DNA of 28,698 bases from NCBI GenBank assembly GCA_964533645.1, contig CAZHMQ010000018.1, forward strand, positions 1 through 28,698, in the 5' to 3' direction. Each line of letters starts with the position of its first letter. The first letter of the stretch is position 1. Below, piece by piece: positions 16,140 to 23,793 of this stretch. The position numbers and the translations under genes were made by a program. Under the pieces are notes generated by a model. The model did not search any database. It was not told the DNA's origin and saw only the letters and a program-made list of their open reading frames with translations. This stretch comes from JABDBK01 sp964533645 (GTDB lineage Bacteria > Pseudomonadota > Gammaproteobacteria > DSM-16500).

Positions 16140-16769
16140 ATGCTGCAAGACCCTATTGTTTATGTGGTAGACGATGATCAAGCCATGGTGGAATCATTGA
16201 TCTGGGTCATAGAGTCAGTAGGTTTAAAAGCAAAAGCCTATACACGCGCGCAAGAATTTTTGGATGTTTACGACCCATTACAACATGGTTGCATATTGCT
16301 TGATGTGCGCATGCCGGGCATGAGTGGCCCAGAGCTACAAGCAAAGCTTAATAGCATAGGCGCAACTATTCCTATCATTTTTATCAGCGGGCATGGCGAT
16401 GTCCCACTTGCAGTAAGAGTCATGAAAGCTGGTGCTGTTGATTTTTTAACAAAGCCATTTAATGATCAAGTCTTATTAGAAAGTATAAACAAAGCACTTC
16501 GCATGGATAAATTAAATCGTGAGAAACTCCAGGAAAGTGCACAAGCTGAAGCCAAATTTGCCTTGCTTTCCCCACGAGAAATCCAAGTACTACAAGGAAT
16601 TGTTGCAGGAAAACAAAATAAAGTCATTTCAGCCGAACTTAATATTTCACTTAAGACAGTGGAAGCTCATCGTGCGAGCGTCATGAAAAAGATGAGCGTA
16701 AAATCAGTACCAGAACTCGTTAAATTAGTATTAACCAACGGAGTTCAAGAACCCACCACACAAGAATAA
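16140..16769 (+). CDS. FixJ/NarL-family response regulator
   Basis: This 209-residue protein has a receiver domain (1-120) with acidic pocket Asp11/Asp12, phosphoacceptor Asp55 in LLDVRMPGMSG, Ser83 and Lys105 (LTKPF). A LuxR-type helix-turn-helix follows at about 143-200 (LSPREIQVLQGIVAGKQNKVISAELNIS then KTVEAHRASVMKKM). The receiver sequence with RMPGMSGPELQ and ISGHGDVPLAVRVMKAGAVDFLTKPF is the FixJ subtype, whose partners are PAS kinases like the one upstream. GGAGG at 16131-16135 is a strong ribosome binding site. Likely targets are its neighbours, including the UspA-like gene, whose leader carries repeated operator-like sequences; this is inference. Confidence 0.93.
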   Translation: MLQDPIVYVVDDDQAMVESLIWVIESVGLKAKAYTRAQEFLDVYDPLQHGCILLDVRMPGMSGPELQAKLNSIGATIPIIFISGHGDVPLAVRVMKAGAVDFLTKPFNDQVLLESINKALRMDKLNREKLQESAQAEAKFALLSPREIQVLQGIVAGKQNKVISAELNISLKTVEAHRASVMKKMSVKSVPELVKLVLTNGVQEPTTQE

Positions 16770-16786
16770 TGTTTTATAGGAGTGGT

Positions 16787-16815
16787 TTATTTTAGATCTT
16801 TTTTTCATAAAATAA
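16787..16815 (+). terminator. AT-only hairpin after the response regulator gene
   Basis: TTATTTTA (16787-16794) and TAAAATAA (16808-16815) are perfect complements with a 13-nt loop that contains seven T. The stem has no G-C pairs, so it is weak; the position 17 nt after the stop is the main support. Confidence 0.3.
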
Positions 16816-16831
16816 TTACCCCTCGAGCATG

Positions 16832-16914
16832 TTTCGTTTTTCCTTAAGTAAAAACCCTGATTTTGCACGAGTAGAGTTACTAACCCTCCCTAGGTTTCGT
16901 GCTAATTTTCCTTA
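16832..16914 (+). promoter_or_regulatory. Operator-like repeated sequences upstream of the UspA-like gene
   Basis: TTTCGT and TTTTCCTTA occur twice in the same order: 16832-16837 with 16838-16846, and 16895-16900 with 16906-16914. In addition GCACGA (16865-16870) and TCGTGC (16897-16902) form an inverted repeat. The intergenic region is 245 bp, far longer than its neighbours, and leaves a long leader before the gene. These are candidate binding sites for the adjacent FixJ-like regulator; no consensus could be checked. Confidence 0.4.
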
Positions 16915-17014
16915 GATAATATTAGTGAGATGATTACTATCCGCCGTTGCAAATTTAATAGGAAAACGCGCCCAATAATAGGTAGAACCCCGCAGATACG
17001 TAAGGAGAGCGATC

Positions 17015-17452
17015 ATGAATGATGCAAAACAAGTACTATTAGTGACAAACTCTGCGACGGAAGCAGAAATAACAGAAATTAAACAATCCATTGTACAAGC
17101 AGAAAATCATGGAATCAAACTTAAAGTCTGCCTCGTACATGTCATCCCCACTCTTCCAACCTGCTACTTTAACATTCCTTCCATGGTATTATTAGCCGAA
17201 CGATACTATGAAGAAGCAAAACAAAACCTAACTTATGTGGGCAATCTCTTACACGTAGCACAAAAAGATCAATGGCTAATTTCTGGTCGAATCCGAACAG
17301 AAGTATTACGTTTAGCTCATAAATTGCAATCCAGTTTTATTTTAGCGAGCAGCGCTAGTGTTCAAGATTTACATAAAACCTTTTTATTCAATCGCGAACC
17401 ACGCAATGCTCCCATCAAAAGTTTCAGCCATCTTGGTTTAGCATTAAAGTAA
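17015..17452 (+). CDS. Universal stress protein-like
   Basis: This 145-residue protein resembles the UspA fold: an N-terminal strand QVLLVTNSATEAEI, a second strand KVCLVHVIPTLP, a long helix with YYEEAKQNLTYVG, then SGRIRTEVLRLAHKLQSSFILAS, corresponding to the G-x-x-x-x-x-I-x-x-x-A region of Usp proteins. The ATP-binding glycine-rich motif of MJ0577-type Usps is not visible after ILASS, so it is more like the non-ATP-binding UspA type, or divergent. It starts after a strong AAGGAG (17002-17007). The gene follows the kinase/regulator pair, which suggests it is their output. A repeat copy begins at its stop codon. The family match is moderate. Confidence 0.6.
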   Translation: MNDAKQVLLVTNSATEAEITEIKQSIVQAENHGIKLKVCLVHVIPTLPTCYFNIPSMVLLAERYYEEAKQNLTYVGNLLHVAQKDQWLISGRIRTEVLRLAHKLQSSFILASSASVQDLHKTFLFNREPRNAPIKSFSHLGLALK

Positions 17453-17508
17453 CGTGAATGCTTAGAAGATCGTTATCCCGGAAAACGCTTTTTGTTTGTC
17501 CGGGATCT
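17450..17508. repeat. Hairpin repeat, copy 2
   Basis: It starts at the stop codon of the UspA-like gene with TAACGTGAAT, followed by the 48-bp core at 17461-17508, identical to copy 1. ATCCCGGA and TCCGGGAT form an 8-bp stem around a loop with five T. It lacks the extra hairpin seen in copy 1 and probably represents the ancestral arrangement. Confidence 0.8.
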
Positions 17509-17560
17509 GTTTAAATTTATCTTTCTTTATTATCATACCCATTCTTCTGATATGACTTTA

Positions 17561-17569
17561 TGCTATCAT
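17561..17569 (+). promoter_or_regulatory. Extended -10 element for the GT2 gene at 17600
   Basis: TGCTATCAT fits TGnTAnnAT, with no good -35. It predicts a start near 17576 and a leader of about 24 nt that contains the GAAGGA ribosome binding site. Confidence 0.4.
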
Positions 17570-17599
17570 GCTTCAAATCTCTTTGTTGAAGGAAAAAGC

Positions 17600-18340
17600 A
17601 TGATCAATGGGCAAAAAATAGTTGTCGTTTTACCAGCCTATAACGCTGCACTTACCTTAACAAAAACCTATTCTGAAATACCCATGGATATTGTCGATGA
17701 TGTGATATTGGTCGATGATTGCAGCGATGACAATACGGTAGAGGTTGCAAAAAAATTAGGGATACAACACATTATTCGTCATGAAAAAAATATGGGGTAC
17801 GGTGGCAATCAGAAAACATGTTACAAAAAAGCATTATCCCTGAATGCTGACATTATCATCATGCTTCATCCTGATTATCAATATACTCCAAAATTAATCC
17901 CATGCATGGCATACATGATTGCAAATAATATATATCCTATTGTGTTAGGCTCTAGAATTTTGGGCCGTGGTGCATTAAAAGGTGGAATGCCCCTATATAA
18001 ATACTTAGCTAATCGTATATTAACTGCATTTCAAAATCTTATGCTTGGCTATAAACTTTCTGAATACCATACTGGCTATCGAGCGTTCTCTAAAAAAGTA
18101 TTGAATACTATTCATTATGAACAATGTTCAGATGATTTTATTTTTGATAATCAAGTGTTGGCGCAAATTATTGCAGCACATTATGACATTGCAGAAATCA
18201 CATGCCCGACCAAGTATTTTAAAGAAGCATCTTCTATCAATTTTAATCGAAGCATAGTTTATGGATTAGGTGTTATCAAAACGTCTTTCGCATTTTATTT
18301 GCATAAAATAGGATTAGTTAACTCCAAATTATTTACTTGA
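17600..18340 (+). CDS. GT2 family glycosyltransferase (dolichyl-phosphate sugar synthase-like)
   Basis: This 246-residue GT-A fold protein has VVVLPAYNAALTL at the N-terminus and ILVDDCSDDNT (36-46). HEKNMGYGGNQKTCY follows near 61-75, and HPDYQY (90-95) takes the place of the DxD motif, as in many family members that use lipid phosphate acceptors. LGSRILGRGALKGGMPLYKYLANR and EYHTGYRAFSKKVL are typical of this subgroup. The start is the ATG at 17600 with GAAGGA 7-12 nt upstream; an in-frame TTG at 17492 falls inside the hairpin repeat. A C-terminal hydrophobic segment may attach it to the membrane. It stands alone, away from the minus-strand sugar genes. The sugar and acceptor are unknown. 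Confidence 0.88.
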   Translation: MINGQKIVVVLPAYNAALTLTKTYSEIPMDIVDDVILVDDCSDDNTVEVAKKLGIQHIIRHEKNMGYGGNQKTCYKKALSLNADIIIMLHPDYQYTPKLIPCMAYMIANNIYPIVLGSRILGRGALKGGMPLYKYLANRILTAFQNLMLGYKLSEYHTGYRAFSKKVLNTIHYEQCSDDFIFDNQVLAQIIAAHYDIAEITCPTKYFKEASSINFNRSIVYGLGVIKTSFAFYLHKIGLVNSKLFT

Positions 18341-18400
18341 TCTAAGCCCAAAAAACAGTATATATTTCCCGCAAAAATACTTTCCTGGAGCGACACTTTC

Positions 18401-19663
18401 ATGACCAAATTCAATGCACTTTATGCACAATCCGGTGGCGTGACTGCCGTTATCAATGCGACAGCCTGTGGCGTTATCCAAACCGCAAGAGAACATCGCA
18501 ATAAAATCGGTAAAGTATTTGCGGCTAGAAACGGCATTATTGGTGCGCTGACTGAAGACTTAATCGACACTAGCCTTGAATCTGATGCAGATATTGCAGC
18601 ACTACGTCATACACCCGCTGGAGCATTTGGTTCATGCCGTCATAAATTAGGCTCTCTAGAAAAAAATCGTGCTCATTATGAACGACTTATTGAAGTTTTT
18701 TCTGCTCATCACATTCGATACTTTTTTTATAATGGCGGTGGTGATTCACAAGATACCGCGCACAAAGTATCGCAAATTGCGCATGCTTTGAACTATCCTA
18801 TCACTTGTATAGGCATACCTAAAACCATTGATAATGATTTGCCGTTTACTGACAACTCTCCTGGGTTTGGTTCCGTTGCTAAATATGTCGCTGTCTCCAT
18901 ACGTGAAGCAGGCCTCGATGTAGCTTCAATGGCGGCTACTTCGACCAAAGTATTTATTTTTGAAGTCATGGGTCGCCATGCGGGCTGGATTGCAGCAGCC
19001 GGTGGATTGGCTGCAGAACGTGAAGATGAAGCACCTCATATTATCTTATTTCCAGAAATTCCTTTTAATCCCGAAGCATTCTTAAACCGAGTTAAAGAAT
19101 GCGTACACAAATACGGCTCTTGCTCTATTGTAGTATCCGAAGGCTTACACAATGAAGATGGAACTTTTATTTCCGAATCTGGATTAGTGGATGCCTTTGG
19201 CCATAAACAATTGGGCGGTGTTGCGCCTGTTATTGCGAAAATGATCAAAGATAATCTTGGGTATAAATACCACTGGGCTGTTTCTGACTACTTACAACGC
19301 TCCGCACGGCATATTGCGTCTAAAACTGACGTAGATCAAGCTTATGCTTTAGGCGCTGCGGCTGTTGAACTTGCTTTGGCAGGAAAAAACTCCATCATGC
19401 CTATTATTGTTCGAGATTCAAACACTCCTTATCACTGGTCTATCGGCGAAGCGCTTTTAGAAAAAGTAGCCAATGTTGAAGTACCTATGCCACGTCACTA
19501 TATTACTGCAGATGGCTTTGGCATCACGCCAGAATGCAGACAATATTTGCAACCTTTAATCATGGGTGAAGATTATCCTCCTTATAAGAATGGCTTACCC
19601 TGTTATGTCAAATTAAAGAACATTGCTGTGGCAAAGAAATTAGAAAAGACATTTGTATTTTAA
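18401..19663 (+). CDS. Pyrophosphate-dependent 6-phosphofructokinase
   Basis: This 420-residue phosphofructokinase-family enzyme interconverts fructose 6-phosphate and fructose 1,6-bisphosphate. The donor-site signature is GGGDSQDTA with Asp115 where ATP enzymes have Gly (GGDGS), and PKTIDNDL with Lys141 before the catalytic TIDND (142-146). Both are the marks of PPi-dependent enzymes. MGRHAGWIAA near 191-200 binds fructose 6-phosphate. The PPi enzyme is reversible, so it can serve glycolysis and gluconeogenesis. A CTGGAG sequence lies 10 nt before the ATG. The Mrp gene follows after 23 nt. Confidence 0.92.
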   Translation: MTKFNALYAQSGGVTAVINATACGVIQTAREHRNKIGKVFAARNGIIGALTEDLIDTSLESDADIAALRHTPAGAFGSCRHKLGSLEKNRAHYERLIEVFSAHHIRYFFYNGGGDSQDTAHKVSQIAHALNYPITCIGIPKTIDNDLPFTDNSPGFGSVAKYVAVSIREAGLDVASMAATSTKVFIFEVMGRHAGWIAAAGGLAAEREDEAPHIILFPEIPFNPEAFLNRVKECVHKYGSCSIVVSEGLHNEDGTFISESGLVDAFGHKQLGGVAPVIAKMIKDNLGYKYHWAVSDYLQRSARHIASKTDVDQAYALGAAAVELALAGKNSIMPIIVRDSNTPYHWSIGEALLEKVANVEVPMPRHYITADGFGITPECRQYLQPLIMGEDYPPYKNGLPCYVKLKNIAVAKKLEKTFVF

Positions 19664-19686
19664 ATCTTGTGATAAAATAAAAGTCT

Positions 19687-20505
19687 ATGAAAACTTTACC
19701 TAATGTCAAAAATATCATTGCAATCGCATCCGGCAAAGGTGGTGTAGGTAAATCCACCACTGCCGTCAATCTAGCTATTGCCATTGCACAAGAAGGGGGC
19801 AATGTTGGTATTTTGGATGCGGATATATACGGCCCTAGCCAACCTACTATGCTAGGCGTAAAAGAACGCCCTAATCTTAAAGACCAAAAAACATTACAAC
19901 CCGTCATGGCTCATGGATTGCAATCCATGTCTATTGGTTATTTAATCGATGAAACAGCTCCCATGGTATGGCGCGGCCCTATGGTCAGCATGGCGTTACA
20001 ACAATTATTACAGGATACCCACTGGGACGATTTGGATTATTTAATTATCGATTTACCTCCAGGAACGGGTGATATTCAACTTACCTTAGCACAAAAAATA
20101 CCTGTGACAGGCGCCATCATTGTCACTACGCCTCAAGATTTAGCTTTAATGGATGCAAGACGTGCCTGTGAAATGTTTCGAAAAGTACACGTCCCGGTTT
20201 TAGGCGTGATAGAAAATATGAGCATTCATGTTTGTTCTAAATGCGGTCACCATGAGCCTATCTTTGGTGAGGGTGGTGGCAAACATCTTGCAGAGCAATA
20301 TGATGTTGAATTATTAGGCGCCCTTCCTTTAGATATACACATACGACAACAAACTGACGGTGGAAAACCCATTACCATTTCCAATCCAAAAAATCCCATT
20401 TCACAAAAATACCATCACATAGCGAAGCGTATCATAGAGAAACTCTCCTTGCAGACCGAAGAGTCTTCAGGTAAGTTTCCAAGCATTGTTATAAAAAATG
20501 ACTAA
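19687..20505 (+). CDS. apbC: Mrp/ApbC (NBP35-type) iron-sulfur carrier ATPase
   Basis: This 272-residue P-loop ATPase has the deviant Walker A ASGKGGVGKSTT (14-25), switch regions DADIYGPSQP (44-53) and DLPPGTGD (122-129), and a CxxC at Cys183 and Cys186 (CSKCGHHEPIF) that holds a bridging Fe-S cluster in dimers. It delivers clusters to apo-proteins. The N-terminal MIP18/DUF59 domain found in E. coli Mrp (369 residues) is absent, a known short form. No clear Shine-Dalgarno precedes the ATG. dcd follows after 11 nt. Confidence 0.93.
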   Translation: MKTLPNVKNIIAIASGKGGVGKSTTAVNLAIAIAQEGGNVGILDADIYGPSQPTMLGVKERPNLKDQKTLQPVMAHGLQSMSIGYLIDETAPMVWRGPMVSMALQQLLQDTHWDDLDYLIIDLPPGTGDIQLTLAQKIPVTGAIIVTTPQDLALMDARRACEMFRKVHVPVLGVIENMSIHVCSKCGHHEPIFGEGGGKHLAEQYDVELLGALPLDIHIRQQTDGGKPITISNPKNPISQKYHHIAKRIIEKLSLQTEESSGKFPSIVIKND

Positions 20506-20516
20506 GGAATACAAGC

Positions 20517-21083
20517 ATGAGCATTAAAGCCGACAAATGGATACGCCGCATGGCGGAATCCCATCAGATGATTACACCTTTTGAACCCACTCAAGTCCGT
20601 CAAGATGCTCATGGCAAAACTATTTCGCATGGAACTTCTAGCTATGGTTATGACATACGCTGCGCGAATGAATTTAAAGTATTTACTAATATTAATTCGG
20701 CGATTGTGGATCCAAAAAACTTTTCTGAAAGCAGTTTTGTCGATATCATGTCTGACGTATGCATTATTCCACCGAATTCATTTGCGCTAGCACGCAGTAT
20801 TGAATATTTTCGTATACCTAGAAATGTGTTAGTGATTTGCGTAGGAAAATCCACCTATGCTCGTTGCGGCATTATTGTGAATGTCACCCCCCTCGAACCT
20901 GAATGGGAAGGACATATCACGTTAGAGTTTTCAAATACCACTCCACTTCCTGCAAAAATTTATGCGAACGAAGGTGTGGCGCAGCTTTTATTTTTAGAAT
21001 CTGATGAATCTTGCGAGCAATCTTATAAAGATAAATCAGGAAAGTACCAGGCTCAAAGAGGTGTGACACTTCCCATTGCCTGA
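20517..21083 (+). CDS. dcd: dCTP deaminase
   Basis: This 188-residue homotrimeric enzyme converts dCTP to dUTP plus ammonia, the main route to dUMP for thymidylate synthesis. Visible family motifs are SSYGYDIRC (41-49), GKSTYARCGI (110-119) with the substrate-binding Ser and Arg, and TPLEPEWEGHITLEFSN with the catalytic Glu137. AKIYANEGVAQLLF closes the active site. The length matches that of E. coli Dcd (193). It lies 11 nt after the Mrp gene, and AAGGAA just upstream is the likely ribosome binding site. It converges with ihfB. Confidence 0.97.
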   Translation: MSIKADKWIRRMAESHQMITPFEPTQVRQDAHGKTISHGTSSYGYDIRCANEFKVFTNINSAIVDPKNFSESSFVDIMSDVCIIPPNSFALARSIEYFRIPRNVLVICVGKSTYARCGIIVNVTPLEPEWEGHITLEFSNTTPLPAKIYANEGVAQLLFLESDESCEQSYKDKSGKYQAQRGVTLPIA

Positions 21084-21105
21084 GTACGTACTTAATGACT
21101 AGCGA

Positions 21106-21122
21106 AATAAGCAAAGCTTATT
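21106..21122. terminator. Hairpin between convergent dcd and ihfB
   Basis: AATAAGC (21106-21112) and GCTTATT (21116-21122) are perfect complements around AAA. The right arm overlaps the ihfB stop codon. It is a small bidirectional candidate terminator with no long T-run. Confidence 0.4.
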
Positions 21123-21453
21123 CCTCACCCTCATCCGCATCCGTCAATTTTTCACTGAGAGGAATATGACGGCTTGCATTAACTTGTTCGCGCAATTCTT
21201 TGCCAGGCTTAAAATGCACAGCATATTTAGGTTCTGTTATTAATTTTTCACCCGTTTTTGGGTTATGCGCTTTGCGTGGGGGCCTATAATGCAGACAAAA
21301 GCTACCAAAACCGCGAATTTCTATACGACCACCATCACTTAAAACATTGCTCATCTGCTCTATAATACCGCTAATGCTGAGTGCAATGTCTTTTTCTGGA
21401 AGTTGAGATAACTTTTTACTGATTTCAGCTATAAGTTGGGATTTGATCAGCAT
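21118..21453 (-). CDS. ihfB: Integration host factor subunit beta
   Basis: This 111-residue HU/IHF-family DNA-bending protein begins IKSQLIAEISKKL and has RIEIRGFGSFCLHYRPPRKAHNPKTG followed by YAVHFKPGKELREQV. GFGSFxLHYR and HFKPGKELR distinguish the beta from the alpha subunit. The beta-arm includes the conserved Pro that intercalates in DNA. I chose the ATG at 21453, aligned with other IhfB proteins and preceded by GAGG; an ATG nine codons upstream has no ribosome binding site. A C-terminal acidic extension of about 18 residues (ending TDADEGEE) is longer than in E. coli (94 residues). The usual rpsA neighbour is absent. Confidence 0.93.
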   Translation of the reverse strand: MLIKSQLIAEISKKLSQLPEKDIALSISGIIEQMSNVLSDGGRIEIRGFGSFCLHYRPPRKAHNPKTGEKLITEPKYAVHFKPGKELREQVNASRHIPLSEKLTDADEGEE

Positions 21454-21547
21454 AGGCCTCAGCAGTAATGCCGCCTCCATATTGGTTAGATGTTGATAGA
21501 CATCCGCTACTTCTATGATTGTATTACATCTTTGAGAAAAAAGCTAG

Positions 21548-21553
21548 ATTATA
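21548..21553 (-). promoter_or_regulatory. Candidate -10 for ihfB
   Basis: On the minus strand this reads TATAAT, with TTGATT about 19 bp further upstream (21573-21578). A second -10-like TACAAT lies at 21518-21523, nearer the gene. Either could serve ihfB. Confidence 0.35.
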
Positions 21554-21670
21554 CATACCCCTACTTTCTAAGAATCAACGCAGACAAGAACAAATTTAAC
21601 ACATGAATAATTTATCAATACCAAAAATACACTCATTCACTTACACCTATCGGTTAAAGATACTTTTTCA

Positions 21671-21676
21671 TATAAT
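21671..21676 (+). promoter_or_regulatory. Candidate -10 (TATAAT) for the DUF2066 gene
   Basis: A perfect TATAAT sits 30 nt before the chosen ATG. The -35 region is poor. It would begin the transcript for the DUF2066-perM-hda run. Confidence 0.4.
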
Positions 21677-21706
21677 GATGAATCTTAAGTGACAAGCAAG
21701 GTAGCC

Positions 21707-22744
21707 ATGAAAACTGCACTCTTATACGGACTAAGCATATTTTTTATACTAATATGCCATACTGCATTTGCCATTCAGATGAACTCGCTCTATGCAGGCG
21801 AAACTCAAGTACATTCACAATCGCCTGAAGAACGTAATAAAATGATGCCGATAGCATTGGCGCAGGTATTTATTAAAGTCAGTGGAAATAATCAAATACT
21901 CTCAAACCCTCGCATCAAACAACAATTGCGCAAAGCATCCTCTCTTGTGCATCAATTTGGCTACACCACCGATACTCCCACAACCTATCTATTGAAAATT
22001 CATTTTGACATCAATGGTGTCAATCAATGCTTACGGGATGTTAATGCACCTGTCTGGGGGCAGAATCGTCCTTTAATCTTAGGATGGATCAATGACGAAT
22101 CCACACCTACTCATGATATTCTTACTCTCAAAACGACAAATCCTGCCGTAAACATCATCAAACAAAATATGGAACAACGAGGCATACCTTTCATACTTCC
22201 AAATATGGATACCATCGATGCTAACTTAGTCAGCGCTCAGCGTATTACTGATATGGATATACCTAAGTTATTCGCCGCATCCAAACGTTATAAAAGCAAT
22301 GCTCTTTTGATAGGTTATATGACAAAAAATGGCGAGCTATTGAATACTCAATGGAAGCTCATCATGGGAAATGATCAATGGGAATGGGATATCTCAGGTA
22401 AAACTATAAACGACATTATTTCCACTATTGTAGATAATGTCACAAATACGCTCAGTACACGCTTTGCCATTGTAACATCGAATGCCATTCAAAAAAATAT
22501 GACGTTGAAAATCACGGGCATTCATCATCAATCTGATTTTACACAAATGATTCGTTATCTTAACCATTTGACACCTGTTGTAAATGTAAGCATCTCAAGT
22601 ATTCATGGCAACGATGTATTTCTCAGCATAAGTTTACGTAGTACGGAAGCATCTTTTTTAAAAACCCTTTCCCTAGGCCAAAGACTTTCTGCTATCAGCA
22701 CCAAAGATAATATGAACCCTATGGTCTTTAAATGGAACCATTAA
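21707..22744 (+). CDS. DUF2066 domain-containing exported protein
   Basis: This 345-residue protein has an N-terminal signal peptide (MKTALLYGLSIFFILICHTAFA). A DUF2066 domain follows, with an SPEERNKMMPIALAQVFIKVSGN opening and LRKASSLVHQFGYT, then WGQNRPLILGWI. The family occurs in gammaproteobacteria, often just upstream of perM and hda as here; its function is unknown. I chose the ATG at 21707 because it starts the signal peptide and has AAGG upstream; a GTG six codons earlier is in frame but less likely. Only 2 nt separate it from the start chosen for the permease gene. Confidence 0.82.
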   Translation: MKTALLYGLSIFFILICHTAFAIQMNSLYAGETQVHSQSPEERNKMMPIALAQVFIKVSGNNQILSNPRIKQQLRKASSLVHQFGYTTDTPTTYLLKIHFDINGVNQCLRDVNAPVWGQNRPLILGWINDESTPTHDILTLKTTNPAVNIIKQNMEQRGIPFILPNMDTIDANLVSAQRITDMDIPKLFAASKRYKSNALLIGYMTKNGELLNTQWKLIMGNDQWEWDISGKTINDIISTIVDNVTNTLSTRFAIVTSNAIQKNMTLKITGIHHQSDFTQMIRYLNHLTPVVNVSISSIHGNDVFLSISLRSTEASFLKTLSLGQRLSAISTKDNMNPMVFKWNH

Positions 22745-22746
22745 CT

Positions 22747-23793
22747 ATGAGCAGCTGGAATAAAAATTTTTTCATTATTTTCATACTTAGTCTCGCGGGG
22801 TTGTTTTATTTATTAGCCCCTATCTTGACACCTTTTCTTATAGGTACTTTTTTGGCCTATCTCGTGAATCCATTAATCAATCATTTAATGCGATGGCATA
22901 TCAATAGACTAACTTCTGTGATCATTGTTTTTATAACGCTGTACTCTATTCTTATAGTAAGTATTTTATTGTTAATACCTTTAATACAAGAACAAATTGA
23001 TGCACTGATTGCCTTAATCCCTGTCCTGATAAACTGGTTTCAGCTTACCTTAATACCGGAAGTTGCCACGTTATTTCATTCTCAAGAATTAGTGAATTCT
23101 GAAACTATTAAAAATCTTCTTGCTGAAAACTGGGGAAAAGCCAGTTCAGTAGCAGGAGTTTTTATTACTACCGTATTAAAATCCGGTATCTTGCTTATGC
23201 ATTGGATCATGAATCTCATCATTATTCCATTAGTCACTTTTTACTTACTTAAAGATTGGAATAAATTCATAAAAAGCATACATGATCTTATTCCTAAACG
23301 CTTTCAGGCAACGGCCACCACGATTGCTAAAGACTGTGATGACGTATTAAGTGCTTTTTTTCGCGGACAATTTTTAGTCATGCTCGTCATAGGCATTTAT
23401 TATTCCATAGGCTTAAGCTTGATTGGCTTAAAAATAGGCATCATTCTAGGTCTTATTATCGGTATTATTACCATAGTGCCTTATTTGGGTTTTATTGTGG
23501 GTATTTTGAGCGCAAGCATTGCAGCATATCTTCAAATAGGTGGAATGCAACCTGTGTTTTGGGTATGGACACTCTTCTTGGCAGGTCAATTATTAGACGC
23601 CTTGTTTATCACCCCAAACTTAGTCGGCGACCGTATTGGCCTTCATCCTGTGGCCGTTATTTTAGCAGTACTCGCAGGTGGCAGCTTATTTGGATTTTTT
23701 GGTGTATTATTAGCCCTACCTACAACTGCCGTTATAATGGTATGGCTACGACACTTAGGACGTAGCTATCATGAGAGCCAGCTTTATCGATGA
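22747..23793 (+). CDS. perM: AI-2E (PerM) family permease
   Basis: This 348-residue membrane protein has about eight hydrophobic segments. Characteristic family features are the N-terminal LLAPILTPFLIGTFLAYLVNPLI, a central soluble loop after the third helix, YLLKDWNKFIKSIHDLIPKRF near 170-190, and the C-terminal GQLLDALFITPNLVGDRIGLHPVAVILAVLAGGSLFGFFGVLLALP. Members include TqsA and other exporters; the substrate of PerM itself is unclear. I chose the ATG at 22747, nine nt after GGAA; an ATG five codons earlier would overlap the previous gene. Its stop overlaps the hda start as ATGA. Confidence 0.9.
   Translation: MSSWNKNFFIIFILSLAGLFYLLAPILTPFLIGTFLAYLVNPLINHLMRWHINRLTSVIIVFITLYSILIVSILLLIPLIQEQIDALIALIPVLINWFQLTLIPEVATLFHSQELVNSETIKNLLAENWGKASSVAGVFITTVLKSGILLMHWIMNLIIIPLVTFYLLKDWNKFIKSIHDLIPKRFQATATTIAKDCDDVLSAFFRGQFLVMLVIGIYYSIGLSLIGLKIGIILGLIIGIITIVPYLGFIVGILSASIAAYLQIGGMQPVFWVWTLFLAGQLLDALFITPNLVGDRIGLHPVAVILAVLAGGSLFGFFGVLLALPTTAVIMVWLRHLGRSYHESQLYR

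Noticed and set aside
17492..17599. 36-codon N-terminal extension of the GT2 protein from a TTG
   Set aside because: It starts inside the hairpin repeat and lies mostly upstream of the predicted transcription start; ATG 17600 has a good ribosome binding site.
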